NCBI RefSeq assembly: GCF_013337285.1
Contig: NZ_SUPW01000001.1
Span: 992,001 to 1,056,000, forward strand
Source: Agrobacterium tumefaciens
Lineage (GTDB): Bacteria > Pseudomonadota > Alphaproteobacteria > Rhizobiales > Rhizobiaceae
Length of the DNA stretch: 64,000 bases
Direction of reading: 5' to 3'
Shown here piece by piece: positions 49,206-57,382 of the stretch. Every line of letters starts with the position of its first letter. The first letter of the stretch is position 1. Both the position numbers and the translations under genes were made by a program. The notes under the pieces were generated by a model. It ran no database searches and was not told the DNA's origin. It saw only the letters and a program-made list of their open reading frames with translations.

Positions 49206-49970
49206 ATGATCCTCGAAGCCCTGCAATATGCCGCCACCCACGCGGTTACACCCAAAGAATTCCGGCCGCATATCCGTTATTCCGTGAACCTGTGGGCACG
49301 CGCCAACCGCTGCGCCAAGGCATGGGCGGAGCATGAGGACAACAGCCGGCAATTCGTGCTGCAATCCGCCAGAAAGCTGAAACAGCGGCGCACGGCGGTA
49401 GTGCTGGGGTCCGGCCTGCTGCGCGATGTGCCCCATGATGCGCTGGTGGCGATGTTCGATACCGTCGTTCTGGTTGATCTGGTGCATCTTGCCAGCGTGC
49501 AGGGAAAGCTGCGCCTCAACTCCAAAAAGAACGTGCGCATCGCCAATCGCGATCTTTCCGGCTTCGACGAGATTATCGCCGGCAAAGACCCGGAACCGCT
49601 CGATTTCCTGCGGCGGGTGCCCTATCTCGATTTCGTGGTATCGGCCAACCTCCTGTCACAGATCGGCACCGGCGCGCGCCATCGGCTGGAGCGCGAGAAA
49701 ATCGCGAATGCGCCGGACGATCTGCTTCCGAAACTCATTCAGACGCATCTCGATGCGCTGGCCGGCCTTCCCTGCAAGGTCTGTCTGGTAACCGACATAT
49801 CCTTCGACATCATCGGCAAGGATGGCAGTCTGCACCAGCATGAAGACCTGCTGCATGGCGTCAATATTCCGGCATCCACAGCCGCATGGGAATGGCCGCT
49901 TGCCCCCCTTGGAGAGGAAAGCAGGGATTATCGTATCGTGCATCACGTCATCGCGCGTGAACTCACCTGA
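49206..49970 (+). CDS. Hypothetical protein with Rossmann-like core, possible methyltransferase
   Basis: A 254-residue soluble protein. RTAVVLGSGLLRDVPHDAL followed by TVVLVDLVHL looks like the GxGxxR-acidic pattern of a Rossmann/SAM-binding fold, and DFVVSANLLSQIG resembles a methyltransferase motif IV region. No catalytic signature was recognised, so function is unassigned. It starts 6 bases after the toxin stop, which may be read-through transcription only. Confidence 0.7.
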   Translation: MILEALQYAATHAVTPKEFRPHIRYSVNLWARANRCAKAWAEHEDNSRQFVLQSARKLKQRRTAVVLGSGLLRDVPHDALVAMFDTVVLVDLVHLASVQGKLRLNSKKNVRIANRDLSGFDEIIAGKDPEPLDFLRRVPYLDFVVSANLLSQIGTGARHRLEREKIANAPDDLLPKLIQTHLDALAGLPCKVCLVTDISFDIIGKDGSLHQHEDLLHGVNIPASTAAWEWPLAPLGEESRDYRIVHHVIARELT

Positions 49971-49975
49971 ACGTC

Positions 49976-50416
49976 ATGCTTATTCCACAATTTTCGCGGT
50001 TAATTCGCGTCATGCGCCTGATGATCCGCACTTTGATGTTCCTTGCCTGTCTGCTTTACGGTGCAATGCCGGCGCAGATGGCGATGAGCATGCCGGTGAG
50101 CGCGGATATGGCCGTTTCGTCGCAACCCGCGATGAACCATGAAAATGGCCGTTCAAACCATACCGGAAATCGGGACCTCGGTGCCGAGACCCATGGGCAG
50201 GATACAGCCAAAGCCCATAAATCGGGCATGGGCGATTGCTGTCCACATGGCGATGACGCTGCGCATCCCGGGTCCTGCGCCGCCTGCCTGATCGTGGTTC
50301 CACAAATGATCTTCGCCGACGCCGGCCGGATGATCTTCGCCTACCCCAAGCCGCAGCGTGGCATTCTCTTTAATGGCAAGGCTTTCGCCCCGCCGCTGCC
50401 GCCTCCCCGCGCCTGA
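49976..50416 (+). CDS. Small Cys/His-rich exported protein, possible metal handling
   Basis: Up to 146 residues; ATG at 49976 or at 50012. A hydrophobic leader (LMIRTLMFLACLLYG) suggests export. The centre is His/Met/Asp-rich and holds GDCCPHGDDAAHPGSCAACL, a CCxH...CxxC arrangement suited to metal binding. No named family was recognised with confidence; it recalls DUF2946/CopL-like copper proteins. The following gene is a DUF305 protein, also linked to copper in some bacteria. Confidence 0.65.
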   Translation: MLIPQFSRLIRVMRLMIRTLMFLACLLYGAMPAQMAMSMPVSADMAVSSQPAMNHENGRSNHTGNRDLGAETHGQDTAKAHKSGMGDCCPHGDDAAHPGSCAACLIVVPQMIFADAGRMIFAYPKPQRGILFNGKAFAPPLPPPRA

Positions 50417-50474
50417 CACCAGATTTTTCCAGTCAATCCATCGAAAAATCCGACAGACACAGGAAGGATAATCC

Positions 50475-50849
50475 ATGTCTATCAAGACCATCACGCTCGT
50501 CGCCGCTTTCGCGGCAGCATTCGCCATGCCCGTTTTCGCACAGGAAGCGGGCGGCCATGCCGGGCACACCATGTCCAAGGGTGCCGCAAGCGAAACCGAT
50601 TCCACCAAGGCTTTCATGGAAGCCAGCAAGAAGATGCATGGCGATATGGCCATCGATTATAGCGGCGATGCCGATGTCGATTTCGTGCGTGGCATGATCC
50701 CGCATCATCAGGGCGCGATCGATATGGCCAAGGTCCAGCTCGAATATGGCAAGGACCCGGAAATCCGCAAGCTGGCCGAAGAGGTCATCAAGGCGCAGGA
50801 AGGCGAAATCGCCATGATGAAGGCCTGGCTGAAATCCAAGGGCAAGTGA
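50475..50849 (+). CDS. DUF305-family periplasmic protein
   Basis: A 124-residue protein. A Sec signal peptide (cleavage after ...AMPVFA) precedes a His/Met-rich helical DUF305 domain with [16 protein letters not shown] (about 70-85). Related CopM-type proteins bind Cu/Ag in the periplasm. AGGAAGG precedes the ATG. It is 58 bases after the Cys/His-rich gene. Confidence 0.87.
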   Translation: MSIKTITLVAAFAAAFAMPVFAQEAGGHAGHTMSKGAASETDSTKAFMEASKKMHGDMAIDYSGDADVDFVRGMIPHHQGAIDMAKVQLEYGKDPEIRKLAEEVIKAQEGEIAMMKAWLKSKGK

Positions 50850-50865
50850 TTGCTATTGTTAAAGG

Positions 50866-50889
50866 AGGAGCGCTGGTTACGGCGCTCCT
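50866..50889 (+). terminator. Hairpin after the DUF305 gene
   Basis: AGGAGCGC (50866-50873) pairs with GCGCTCCT (50882-50889) around an 8-base loop, 16 bases after the stop. No strong T-run follows. Confidence 0.5.
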
Positions 50890-50904
50890 TCGGCGTCGCG
50901 GCAG

Positions 50905-50948
50905 GTTTCCTCTCCCCGCCGGAGAGAAGAAACAAGCGGTAACCGCTC
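50905..50948. repeat. Partial copy of palindromic element family A
   Basis: One hairpin terminus of family A: CTCCCCGCCGGAGAGAAGAA, then AAC and the GGTAACCGCTC flank. This corresponds to 30240-30276 (CTCCCCGACGGGGAGAAGAA, then GGCAACCGCTC). The other half is absent. Confidence 0.65.
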
Positions 50949-51012
50949 AATCCATCGGCACCGGCATTGGCCCATAAGATGACGGGAGCTATGAGCGAAG
51001 GTTTGCCACGCC

Positions 51013-51930
51013 CTACAACCCCGCAAGACCGGCCTTATAGTCCTCCGATGCCGCCCGGCTGAGGCGTTCCAACTCCATGGCAGCCCGGCTTGTGTGACGC
51101 TCCTTATGGCGCAACAAAGCGAAGTTACGGGCGGGCAGATCGATACCTGAACGGACCAGCAAACCCTGCCGCAGAAACAGTGACGCCACCGAGGCGGAAA
51201 CTGCCGTCGCAGCCCCGCCGGAGCGCGCCGCCATCACCACCGCCTCGTTGGACGGCAGCTCCAGCATGACGGAAAGCTCGCCGGGATCCACCCCCATCTG
51301 CCGCACCGCCGCCTCGAAGGCGGAGCGGGTGCCGGAGCCCTGTTCGCGAAGCACCCACGAGGTGCCATAGAGCATGTCGAGCGCGGTTAGATAACGGCCA
51401 TCGGCAAAGGGGTGGGCCGAACCCGTGACGACCAGCAGCTTGTCCGACACGACGGGCTGCACCATCAATGCCGGCTCGTCGATCTTGCCCTCGATGAAAC
51501 CGACCTCCGCCAGACCATCCAGCACCGCCTGCGTGACAGTCTTGGTATTGCCGATGTCGAGCCGGACGGTGACGCCGGGATAGAGTTTCTTGAATTGCAT
51601 CAGGATCGGCGGCAGCCAGTAGCTTGCAATGGTCTGGCTGGCGCAGACGGTGATTTCGCCGCGCGTCAGGCCGCCCATTTCGGAGAGAATCAATTCGGCA
51701 TTGCGCACGCGTGCCAATGTCGCCTTTGCTTCGCCCAGAAACACCCGGCCGCTTTCGGTCAGTTCGATGTTGCGGCCGACGCGATGGAACAGCTCGACAT
51801 TATAAAAGGCCTCGAGATTCTTGATGGCGGAACTGACGGCAGAAGCTGTCAGGCCGATGGCTTCGGCGGCCCGTGTCAGATGTTCCCGTTCGGCAACGGC
51901 GATAAAGATCCGGAGTTGTTCAAAAGTCAT
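51013..51930 (-). CDS. LysR-family regulator, YeiE-like, divergent from yeiH
   Basis: A 305-residue LysR protein. The winged helix is residues 1-60 (FEQLRIFIAVAEREHLTRAA, SAVSSAIKNLEAF), followed by a two-lobed effector domain (about 90-295) with ITVCASQTIASYWLPPIL. Divergent transcription with a YeiH exporter gene is the YeiE/YeiH arrangement, where the regulator responds to sulfite or related anions. The ligand here is inferred. Confidence 0.88.
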   Translation of the reverse strand: MTFEQLRIFIAVAEREHLTRAAEAIGLTASAVSSAIKNLEAFYNVELFHRVGRNIELTESGRVFLGEAKATLARVRNAELILSEMGGLTRGEITVCASQTIASYWLPPILMQFKKLYPGVTVRLDIGNTKTVTQAVLDGLAEVGFIEGKIDEPALMVQPVVSDKLLVVTGSAHPFADGRYLTALDMLYGTSWVLREQGSGTRSAFEAAVRQMGVDPGELSVMLELPSNEAVVMAARSGGAATAVSASVASLFLRQGLLVRSGIDLPARNFALLRHKERHTSRAAMELERLSRAASEDYKAGLAGL

Positions 51931-51938
51931 GGCTTTTC

Positions 51939-51973
51939 ATTCGATTTTATCGAATAATATATGCCATATTATT
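51939..51973. promoter_or_regulatory. Palindromes between the YeiE-like regulator and yeiH
   Basis: ATTCGAT-TTT-ATCGAAT (51939-51955) and AATAATAT-ATGCC-ATATTATT (51953-51973) are perfect inverted repeats that share three bases. Both lie between the divergent starts. They are good LysR-box candidates. Confidence 0.6.
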
Positions 51974-52011
51974 TGATAGAATAAAACAGGCGGCTGCGGC
52001 ATTGTCTGACC

Positions 52012-53055
52012 ATGGCACAGCATCGCACCCTCTCCCATCCCTTTCAGTTTTCCCTTCGCTGGCTCACCCCGCTTCTGCCGGGTATCCTGCTCTGCGCGGC
52101 GGTCAGCTGCGCCGCCATTCTGGCGGAGCGCTTTCAGGTTCGGCTAGCAGGCCATGCATGGCTTGGCGATCTCGTGCTGGCCATTCTGATCGGCACGCTT
52201 CTGCGGTCGCTGGTGTCCCTGCCGGCGGTTGCTTCGGCCGGCATCAAATTCAGCGCCAAGACCCTGCTTGAGATCGCCGTGGCGCTTCTCGGTGCGTCCC
52301 TCAGCCTTGCCATTCTCAAGGGCGCCGGCGGGCTGCTGATCGGTGGCATCGCGCTGATCGTCGCACTGTCGCTGATCATCAGCTATTTCGCCGGGCGGAT
52401 GCTGGGGCTGCCGCCCAAGCTTGCAACGTTGATCGCCTGCGGCAATTCCATCTGCGGCAACTCCGCCATCGCTGCCGCCGCGCCCGCCATCGGAGCAAAA
52501 CCGGAAGATGTCGCCGCCTCGATTGCCTTCACTGCGGTCCTCGGCGTCGTCGCCGTGCTTTTGATGCCGTTCCTGCCACAACTCCTCGGCCTCGATGCCA
52601 CCCAATATGGCATCTTCGCTGGCCTGACGGTTTATGCCGTGCCGCAGGTTCTGGCCGCCACCGCCCCGCTTGGAGCCGTGGCCGTGCAGACCGGCACCAT
52701 CGTCAAGCTTATCCGCGTCCTGATGCTGGGCCCTGTCATCGCCACGCTCTCCGTCATCCATGGCCAGTCCGGCAAGGGACGCCTGAAGCTGCAGCAGATG
52801 GTTCCGTGGTTCATCATCGGCTTCGTGCTGATGATCATGGCCCGTTCCTTCGGCCTCATCCCCGAAGTTCTGCTTTCCCCGGTCGCCTCGCTCTCCAACA
52901 TCCTCACCATCATGTCGATGGCGGCGCTGGGCCTGTCGGTCGATATCCGCAGCCTTCGCCATGCCGGCGGCAAGGTCATCCTCGCCGCCAGCCTGTCGCT
53001 GGTGCTGCTTGGTGTTCTGAGCTTTGGCCTGATCATGCTGACGCAGACAGTCTGA
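52012..53055 (+). CDS. yeiH: YeiH/UPF0324-family putative anion (sulfate/sulfite) exporter
   Basis: A 347-residue inner-membrane protein with about 10 hydrophobic segments. The signature CGNSICGNSAIAAAAPAIGA is typical of the family, followed by FTAVLGVVAVLLMPFLP. Relatives are proposed exporters of sulfate or sulfite formed during taurine and related sulfonate metabolism. Controlled presumably by the divergent LysR protein. Confidence 0.88.
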   Translation: MAQHRTLSHPFQFSLRWLTPLLPGILLCAAVSCAAILAERFQVRLAGHAWLGDLVLAILIGTLLRSLVSLPAVASAGIKFSAKTLLEIAVALLGASLSLAILKGAGGLLIGGIALIVALSLIISYFAGRMLGLPPKLATLIACGNSICGNSAIAAAAPAIGAKPEDVAASIAFTAVLGVVAVLLMPFLPQLLGLDATQYGIFAGLTVYAVPQVLAATAPLGAVAVQTGTIVKLIRVLMLGPVIATLSVIHGQSGKGRLKLQQMVPWFIIGFVLMIMARSFGLIPEVLLSPVASLSNILTIMSMAALGLSVDIRSLRHAGGKVILAASLSLVLLGVLSFGLIMLTQTV

Positions 53056-53062
53056 GGCGACG

Positions 53063-53506
53063 TTATTTTCCGGTGCTGACCGTCAACGTGTAATGCGCGC
53101 CGAGCCCACGGCGCGGCGACCCCAGAATGAGTGTCGGGCGGATCAGCCATTCGGTATCCGCCTTCGGTGTCAAGGTGGCGATCTTGCCGCCGGAATCGCT
53201 GAAGAAGATGGCATCCTCATCCGGTGTCGAGAAATCGAAGACCGCCATCAGGACGAATTCACTGGAGGCGGCGAGCTCGATCTTCACCGTCTGCCCGGCT
53301 TTCACTTTCAGGCGATAGACATCACCACGTCCGCGCCGGGTCCAGCCATCCAGCGTCAGTGGTCCGGACGGCGGCAGCGCGACCTCCTTCAGCCTTTCGC
53401 CATCATCCAGCCAGATACCGTCGACATTGCGGCTTTCCGCAAAGGACGGATGCGGCACGGCGGCCACAGTCATGGTGAAAGCCAGAAGCAGGGAGGTTAC
53501 CTTCAT
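53063..53506 (-). CDS. Exported hypothetical protein
   Basis: A 147-residue protein. MKVTSLLLAFTMTVAAVP followed by HPSFA is a Sec signal peptide. The mature part looks like a beta-sandwich pre-peptidase-type domain: VYRLKVKAGQTVKIELAASS, then FVLMAVFDF and WLIRPTLILGSPRRG. No enzymatic motif. The ATG overlaps the tag stop codon (ATGA), so it is coupled to tag. Confidence 0.75.
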   Translation of the reverse strand: MKVTSLLLAFTMTVAAVPHPSFAESRNVDGIWLDDGERLKEVALPPSGPLTLDGWTRRGRGDVYRLKVKAGQTVKIELAASSEFVLMAVFDFSTPDEDAIFFSDSGGKIATLTPKADTEWLIRPTLILGSPRRGLGAHYTLTVSTGK

Positions 53507-54132
53507 GGACGTACAAACTCCCGCCGCATGGCCTCGATCGGCTGGCGGCAATGGCAGCCTTCGATGTGGTCATTGACCATACCCATGGCCTGCATGAATG
53601 CATAGACGGTCGTCGGGCCGACGAAAGTCCAGCCCCGCTTCTTCAAATCCTTGGAAAGGCGAATGGAGGCAGCGCTGGTGGGATTGGCCCTTAACGTCGC
53701 ATAGTCCAGCCTTTGCGGCCTTTCTGCGGCAGCGGGTTCGAAACCCCAGAAATATCGGGCAAGCGAGCCGAATTCATCGCGCAGTTCCAAAGCGCGACGG
53801 GCATTGTTGATGGTCGAAACGATCTTGCCGCGATGGCGGATGATGCCCTTGTCCGCAACGCAGCGCTCAATATCCGCATCGCTGAACTCAGCCACTTTTT
53901 CGAACTCGAAATTGGCGAAGGCAAGCCGGAAAGCTTCCCGCTTGCGCAGAACCGTCAGCCAGGAAAGGCCGGACTGGAAACCTTCCAGACAGACCTTCTC
54001 GAACAGGCGGCGATCATCCGTGACGGGATAACCCCATTCCTCATCGTGATAGCGGCTGTAATCCTCCAGCCCCTGCTGCCAGAAGCACCGCACCCGACCA
54101 TCCGCACCGGTTTCAAGTCCCGCTTCACTCAT
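53503..54132 (-). CDS. tag: DNA-3-methyladenine glycosylase I
   Basis: A 209-residue Tag enzyme that removes 3-methyladenine from alkylated DNA. The N-terminal RCFW...YHDEEWGYP holds Cys16 and His29 of the zinc site, and the C-terminal HIEGCHCRQP supplies the others. GFQSGLSWLTVLRKREAFR is the helix-hairpin region. The ATG at 54132 (MSEAGLETG) was chosen over a start 57 bases earlier that adds unconserved residues. Confidence 0.93.
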   Translation of the reverse strand: MSEAGLETGADGRVRCFWQQGLEDYSRYHDEEWGYPVTDDRRLFEKVCLEGFQSGLSWLTVLRKREAFRLAFANFEFEKVAEFSDADIERCVADKGIIRHRGKIVSTINNARRALELRDEFGSLARYFWGFEPAAAERPQRLDYATLRANPTSAASIRLSKDLKKRGWTFVGPTTVYAFMQAMGMVNDHIEGCHCRQPIEAMRREFVRP

Positions 54133-54369
54133 TCCGAACAACCCTTTTCCGCTCCCGCCCGTAACCGTTGGAAGCTGCGCACTTACCACTCATTCACCAC
54201 GTTTCAAAACCGGGTGCTAACCTTAAATCCAGCTTTCCCTAATCAAGGGCTTTTTAATGAACGGCCATTTACGATTCGCTGGCGTCGAGGTGCGAACGTG
54301 TCCGGCAATGCGGGACAATATTCCCCGCCATTTCCATTGTTGCGGCATCCCGCAGAGAGAGTCCACCCG

Positions 54370-55146
54370 ATGACGATGAAGTCCGTTTTTCTGGCGCTGA
54401 GCCTCGTTTCCACCCTCGCAGTGCCGGCCGCCCTGGCCAATGAGCGTTATCGCGAGCGCCCGCCGGTCGTCGTCAGCCCGGACCTTTCCGCACCATGGGT
54501 CACGCAGCTGGGTGGCCGCGGCAATGTGCGCCCGGTGGTTTATCCGCGCGCCCCTGCCGCACGCCAGCCGTTCTTCCAGCAGCGCCAGGTCGCCATGCCG
54601 CAGCGTCCCAGCTCCGGCGTCACATCGCAGCGTCCGGCGCGGGTGCAGAATGCCGCCGTGCGTCCCAACGCACCAGTGCGCACGCAGATCGCACCGCAAT
54701 TCCTGCCGCAGATCGTGACCTACCCGACCACTCAAAAACCCGGCACCATCGTCATCGATACGCCGAACCGCTTCCTTTATCTCGTCATGGCGGATGGCAA
54801 GGCGCGGCGTTATGGCGTCGGCGTCGGCAAACCCGGCTTCGAATGGGCCGGGACCCACAAGGTGACCCGCAAGGCCGAATGGCCAAGCTGGACGCCGCCG
54901 AAGGAAATGATTACCCGCGAAGCGGCGAAGGGACACTACCTGCCGGCCTTCATGGAAGGCGGCCCGGCCAACCCGATGGGCGCACGCGCCATGTATCTCG
55001 GCTCCACGCTTTACCGCATCCACGGCACCAACCAGCCATGGACGATCGGCAGCAACAATTCGTCGGGCTGCATCCGCATGCGCAATGAGGATGTCACCGA
55101 TCTTTTCGAGCGCGTCAACGTCGGAACCACCGTCATTGTGATATGA
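54370..55146 (+). CDS. L,D-transpeptidase (YkuD/ErfK-Srfk family), exported
   Basis: A 258-residue protein. MTMKSVFLALSLVSTLAVPA begins a Sec signal peptide. A Pro/Arg/Gln-rich linker (about 40-110) leads to the YkuD domain (about 120-258): GTIVIDTPNRFLYLVMADGK, YRIHGTN, and the nucleophile motif SSGCIRM with catalytic Cys. Such enzymes form 3-3 peptidoglycan cross-links or attach proteins to the wall. Rhizobiales carry many paralogues. The true start is the ATG at 54370; the longer upstream frame is antisense to tag. Confidence 0.92.
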   Translation: MTMKSVFLALSLVSTLAVPAALANERYRERPPVVVSPDLSAPWVTQLGGRGNVRPVVYPRAPAARQPFFQQRQVAMPQRPSSGVTSQRPARVQNAAVRPNAPVRTQIAPQFLPQIVTYPTTQKPGTIVIDTPNRFLYLVMADGKARRYGVGVGKPGFEWAGTHKVTRKAEWPSWTPPKEMITREAAKGHYLPAFMEGGPANPMGARAMYLGSTLYRIHGTNQPWTIGSNNSSGCIRMRNEDVTDLFERVNVGTTVIVI

Positions 55147-55201
55147 CGGCAACGGTGCCGCTAATACGCCGGCTTGCAGCCGGCATGGCGGCGCATCACG
55201 C

Positions 55202-55229
55202 TTGAATTGCTGTCCCGGAGCGATACAAT
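55202..55229 (+). promoter_or_regulatory. Promoter of a candidate small RNA
   Basis: TTGAAT (55202-55207), 16 bases, TACAAT (55224-55229) in non-coding DNA. Expected transcription start near 55236. Confidence 0.55.
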
Positions 55230-55235
55230 CGCTAC

Positions 55236-55340
55236 TAGATTGATTTTGCGAGACTTGGCGGGGGACGCCAGGCGCCGGACCTCTCTCAGGGGGATGATGG
55301 AACGGCCTTGAAACGGGTGGTCAACTGACCGCCCGTTTTT
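55236..55340 (+). ncRNA. Candidate small RNA between the L,D-transpeptidase and LpxQ-like genes
   Basis: About 105 bases bounded by a promoter and a terminator. A 7-bp hairpin (CTTGGCG / CGCCAGG) is followed by a G/A-rich unpaired stretch containing CTCTCTCAGGGGGA, and then a terminator stem (AACGGGTGGT with ACCGCCCGTT around a 6-base loop) and T-run. No open reading frame with a ribosome-binding site lies inside. It ends 69 bases before the next gene, so it is not simply that gene's leader. I cannot assign it to a known rhizobial sRNA family. Confidence 0.5.
55312..55340 (+). terminator. Rho-independent terminator
   Basis: AACGGG.GGT pairs with ACC.CCCGTT around TCAACTG, then TTTTT. Ends the candidate small RNA. 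Confidence 0.8.
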
Positions 55341-55409
55341 CGTTTCTGTCATTCAAATGTTATCAAAAAGCGGTTTGGTGCATTTCTGATATCAATCTGG
55401 ATTCTCTTC

Positions 55410-56069
55410 ATGCCGCGCTATACTTCATTTGTCTGCGCCCTGCTCTTCAGCGGCGTTTCCTTCTCTGCAGCCATCGCAGGCGAATTTGAAATTTCCGGCT
55501 ATGGCGGCTGGCAAAGCGCGCCGCACAGCGACGTGACGGTTTCCGACGGACCGGACTTCCGGGCCGGATGGGAAGGCAAGTCGTTTTCCAGCCCGGCCTA
55601 TTGGGGCGTGCGCGGCACCTACTGGTTCGAGGAAGGCCAGCTCAACAATTTCGGTATCTCGCTCGATTACACCCACGACAAGGTCTATGCCGACGATCAG
55701 ACCCTTGCCCGCTCCGGCTGGTCGCATTTCGAGTTTACCGACGGCCTGAACCTTCTGACGCTGAACGCGCTCTATCGCTTTCCGCTGGAGACATGGCGCC
55801 TGACCCCTTACGTGGGCGCCGGCGTCGGCATCAACGTGCCGCATGTGGAAGTCACCCGCCCGTCGGGCAAAACCTTCGAGTACCAGCTGGGCGGCGCCAC
55901 CCTGCAGGCGCAAGCCGGCCTCAGCTACCGCATCACCGACAACTGGTCGACCTTCGTGGAATATAAGGGCACCTATTCCTTTATCGATGTCGATATGGAC
56001 AATGGCGGCAAGCTGAAAACCGATATTATGACCAATGCGGTGAACTTCGGCGTTGCGTATAAGTTCTAA
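55410..56069 (+). CDS. lpxQ: LpxQ-like outer-membrane beta-barrel (lipid A oxidase family)
   Basis: A 219-residue protein with a Sec signal peptide (FVCALLFSGVSFSAAIAG) and alternating-hydrophobicity strands of an 8-stranded barrel, ending in the terminal-Phe strand AVNFGVAYKF. YGGWQSAPHSDV, FRAGWEGKSF and GATLQAQAGLSYRIT resemble rhizobial LpxQ. That enzyme oxidises the proximal glucosamine of lipid A to 2-aminogluconate in Rhizobium. Whether this Agrobacterium protein has that activity is not known; it may be a related barrel. Its stop overlaps the convergent glcF stop by 4 bases. Confidence 0.65.
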   Translation: MPRYTSFVCALLFSGVSFSAAIAGEFEISGYGGWQSAPHSDVTVSDGPDFRAGWEGKSFSSPAYWGVRGTYWFEEGQLNNFGISLDYTHDKVYADDQTLARSGWSHFEFTDGLNLLTLNALYRFPLETWRLTPYVGAGVGINVPHVEVTRPSGKTFEYQLGGATLQAQAGLSYRITDNWSTFVEYKGTYSFIDVDMDNGGKLKTDIMTNAVNFGVAYKF

Positions 56070-57367
56070 GCGGAAAGCCGGGCAGGCTTCGGCCCGCCAT
56101 AGGCCCAGTCCAGCAGCTCAACCGTGTGCAGGATCGGCATATCAGTGCCGGTTCCGATCTGCGTGATGCAGCCGATATTGCCGGTGGCGATAACATCGGC
56201 ACGCGTGGCTTCGATGTTCTTCACCTTGCGGGCCTTCAGTTTGTCGGAAATCTCCGGCTGCAGGATGTTATAGGTTCCGGCCGATCCGCAACAGAGGTGG
56301 CCCTCCGCCGGATCGCGCACGGTAAAACCCGCCGCTTTCAGCAATTGCTTCGGCGCAAGCGTGATCTTCTGGCCATGCTGCATGGAGCAGGCTGAATGAT
56401 AGGCGACCGTCAGTCCCTGGCTTTGCATTTGCGGCAGATCGAGGCTGGCGAGATATTCGGTGATGTCCTTTGCAAACGCCGAGACCCGCGCGGCTTTGTC
56501 CGCATAGGCCGGATCGAGCCGTAGCATATGGCCATAATCCTTGATGGTGGTGCCGCAACCGGAAGCGGTGATGATGATGGCGTCGAGGCCACCATTCTCC
56601 ATCTCCCGTGTCCAGACATCGACATTGCGGCGGGCAGACGCGAGCGCTTCTTCCTCCCGGCCCATGTGATGCACCAGAGAACCACAACAGCCCTCCCCCT
56701 TCGGCACCACGACCTCGATGCCGAGCCGCGCAAGCAGGCGCAGCGTCGCCTCGTTGATGCCGGGGTCGAGCACGGGCTGGGCGCAGCCGGTCAGAATGGC
56801 GACACGGCCGCGTTTTTCGCCTTCGGCTGGCCGCTCACCCGGACGGGCGGAAGCGGAAGCCGGAGGTACGGCAGCGGGCGCAAGAGCGAGCATGGATTGC
56901 AGCGGTTTCAGCGCCGGAACCTTGGCAAGCAGACCTGCGAAGGGCCGCGCCAGTCGGGCCAGGCGCAAGGCCACCCGGAAACGCGTGGGATGGGGCAGGA
57001 CGGCAACCAGAAGATTACGGAACAGCCTATCCATCAACGGCCGCTTATAGGTCTGTTCGATATGGGCGCGGGCATGATCGACCAGATGCATGTAGTCCAC
57101 GCCGGAGGGACAGGTGGTGGTGCAGGCAAGGCACGACAGGCACCGGTCGATATGGGTGACGACTTCGCGGTCGGCCGGCCGGCTGTTTTCCAGCATGTCC
57201 TTGATGAGGTAGATGCGGCCGCGCGGGCTGTCCAGCTCGTTGCCGAGCGTGACATAGGTGGGACAGGTGGCGGTGCAGAAGCCGCAATGCACACATTTGC
57301 GCAGGATTTTTTCGGATTCCGCCACATGCGGATCGGCCAACTGCTCGGGCGTGAAGGATGTTTGCAT
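56066..57367 (-). CDS. glcF: Glycolate oxidase iron-sulfur subunit
   Basis: A 433-residue subunit. Two [4Fe-4S] motifs, C25-C28-C31-C35 (CVHCGFCTATCP) and C76-C79-C82-C86 (CLSCLACTTTCP), are followed by two CCG domains (GCCGSLVHHMG and CCGSAGTYNI). It passes electrons from GlcD/GlcE to the respiratory chain. Last of the glcD-glcE-glcF set, 15 bases after glcE. Confidence 0.95.
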   Translation of the reverse strand: MQTSFTPEQLADPHVAESEKILRKCVHCGFCTATCPTYVTLGNELDSPRGRIYLIKDMLENSRPADREVVTHIDRCLSCLACTTTCPSGVDYMHLVDHARAHIEQTYKRPLMDRLFRNLLVAVLPHPTRFRVALRLARLARPFAGLLAKVPALKPLQSMLALAPAAVPPASASARPGERPAEGEKRGRVAILTGCAQPVLDPGINEATLRLLARLGIEVVVPKGEGCCGSLVHHMGREEEALASARRNVDVWTREMENGGLDAIIITASGCGTTIKDYGHMLRLDPAYADKAARVSAFAKDITEYLASLDLPQMQSQGLTVAYHSACSMQHGQKITLAPKQLLKAAGFTVRDPAEGHLCCGSAGTYNILQPEISDKLKARKVKNIEATRADVIATGNIGCITQIGTGTDMPILHTVELLDWAYGGPKPARLSA

Positions 57368-57382
57368 GGTTCAGACCGCCCT

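Noticed and set aside
53713..54369. Long N-terminal extension of the L,D-transpeptidase
   Set aside because: It is antisense to tag and lacks similarity; the signal peptide begins at the ATG at 54370.
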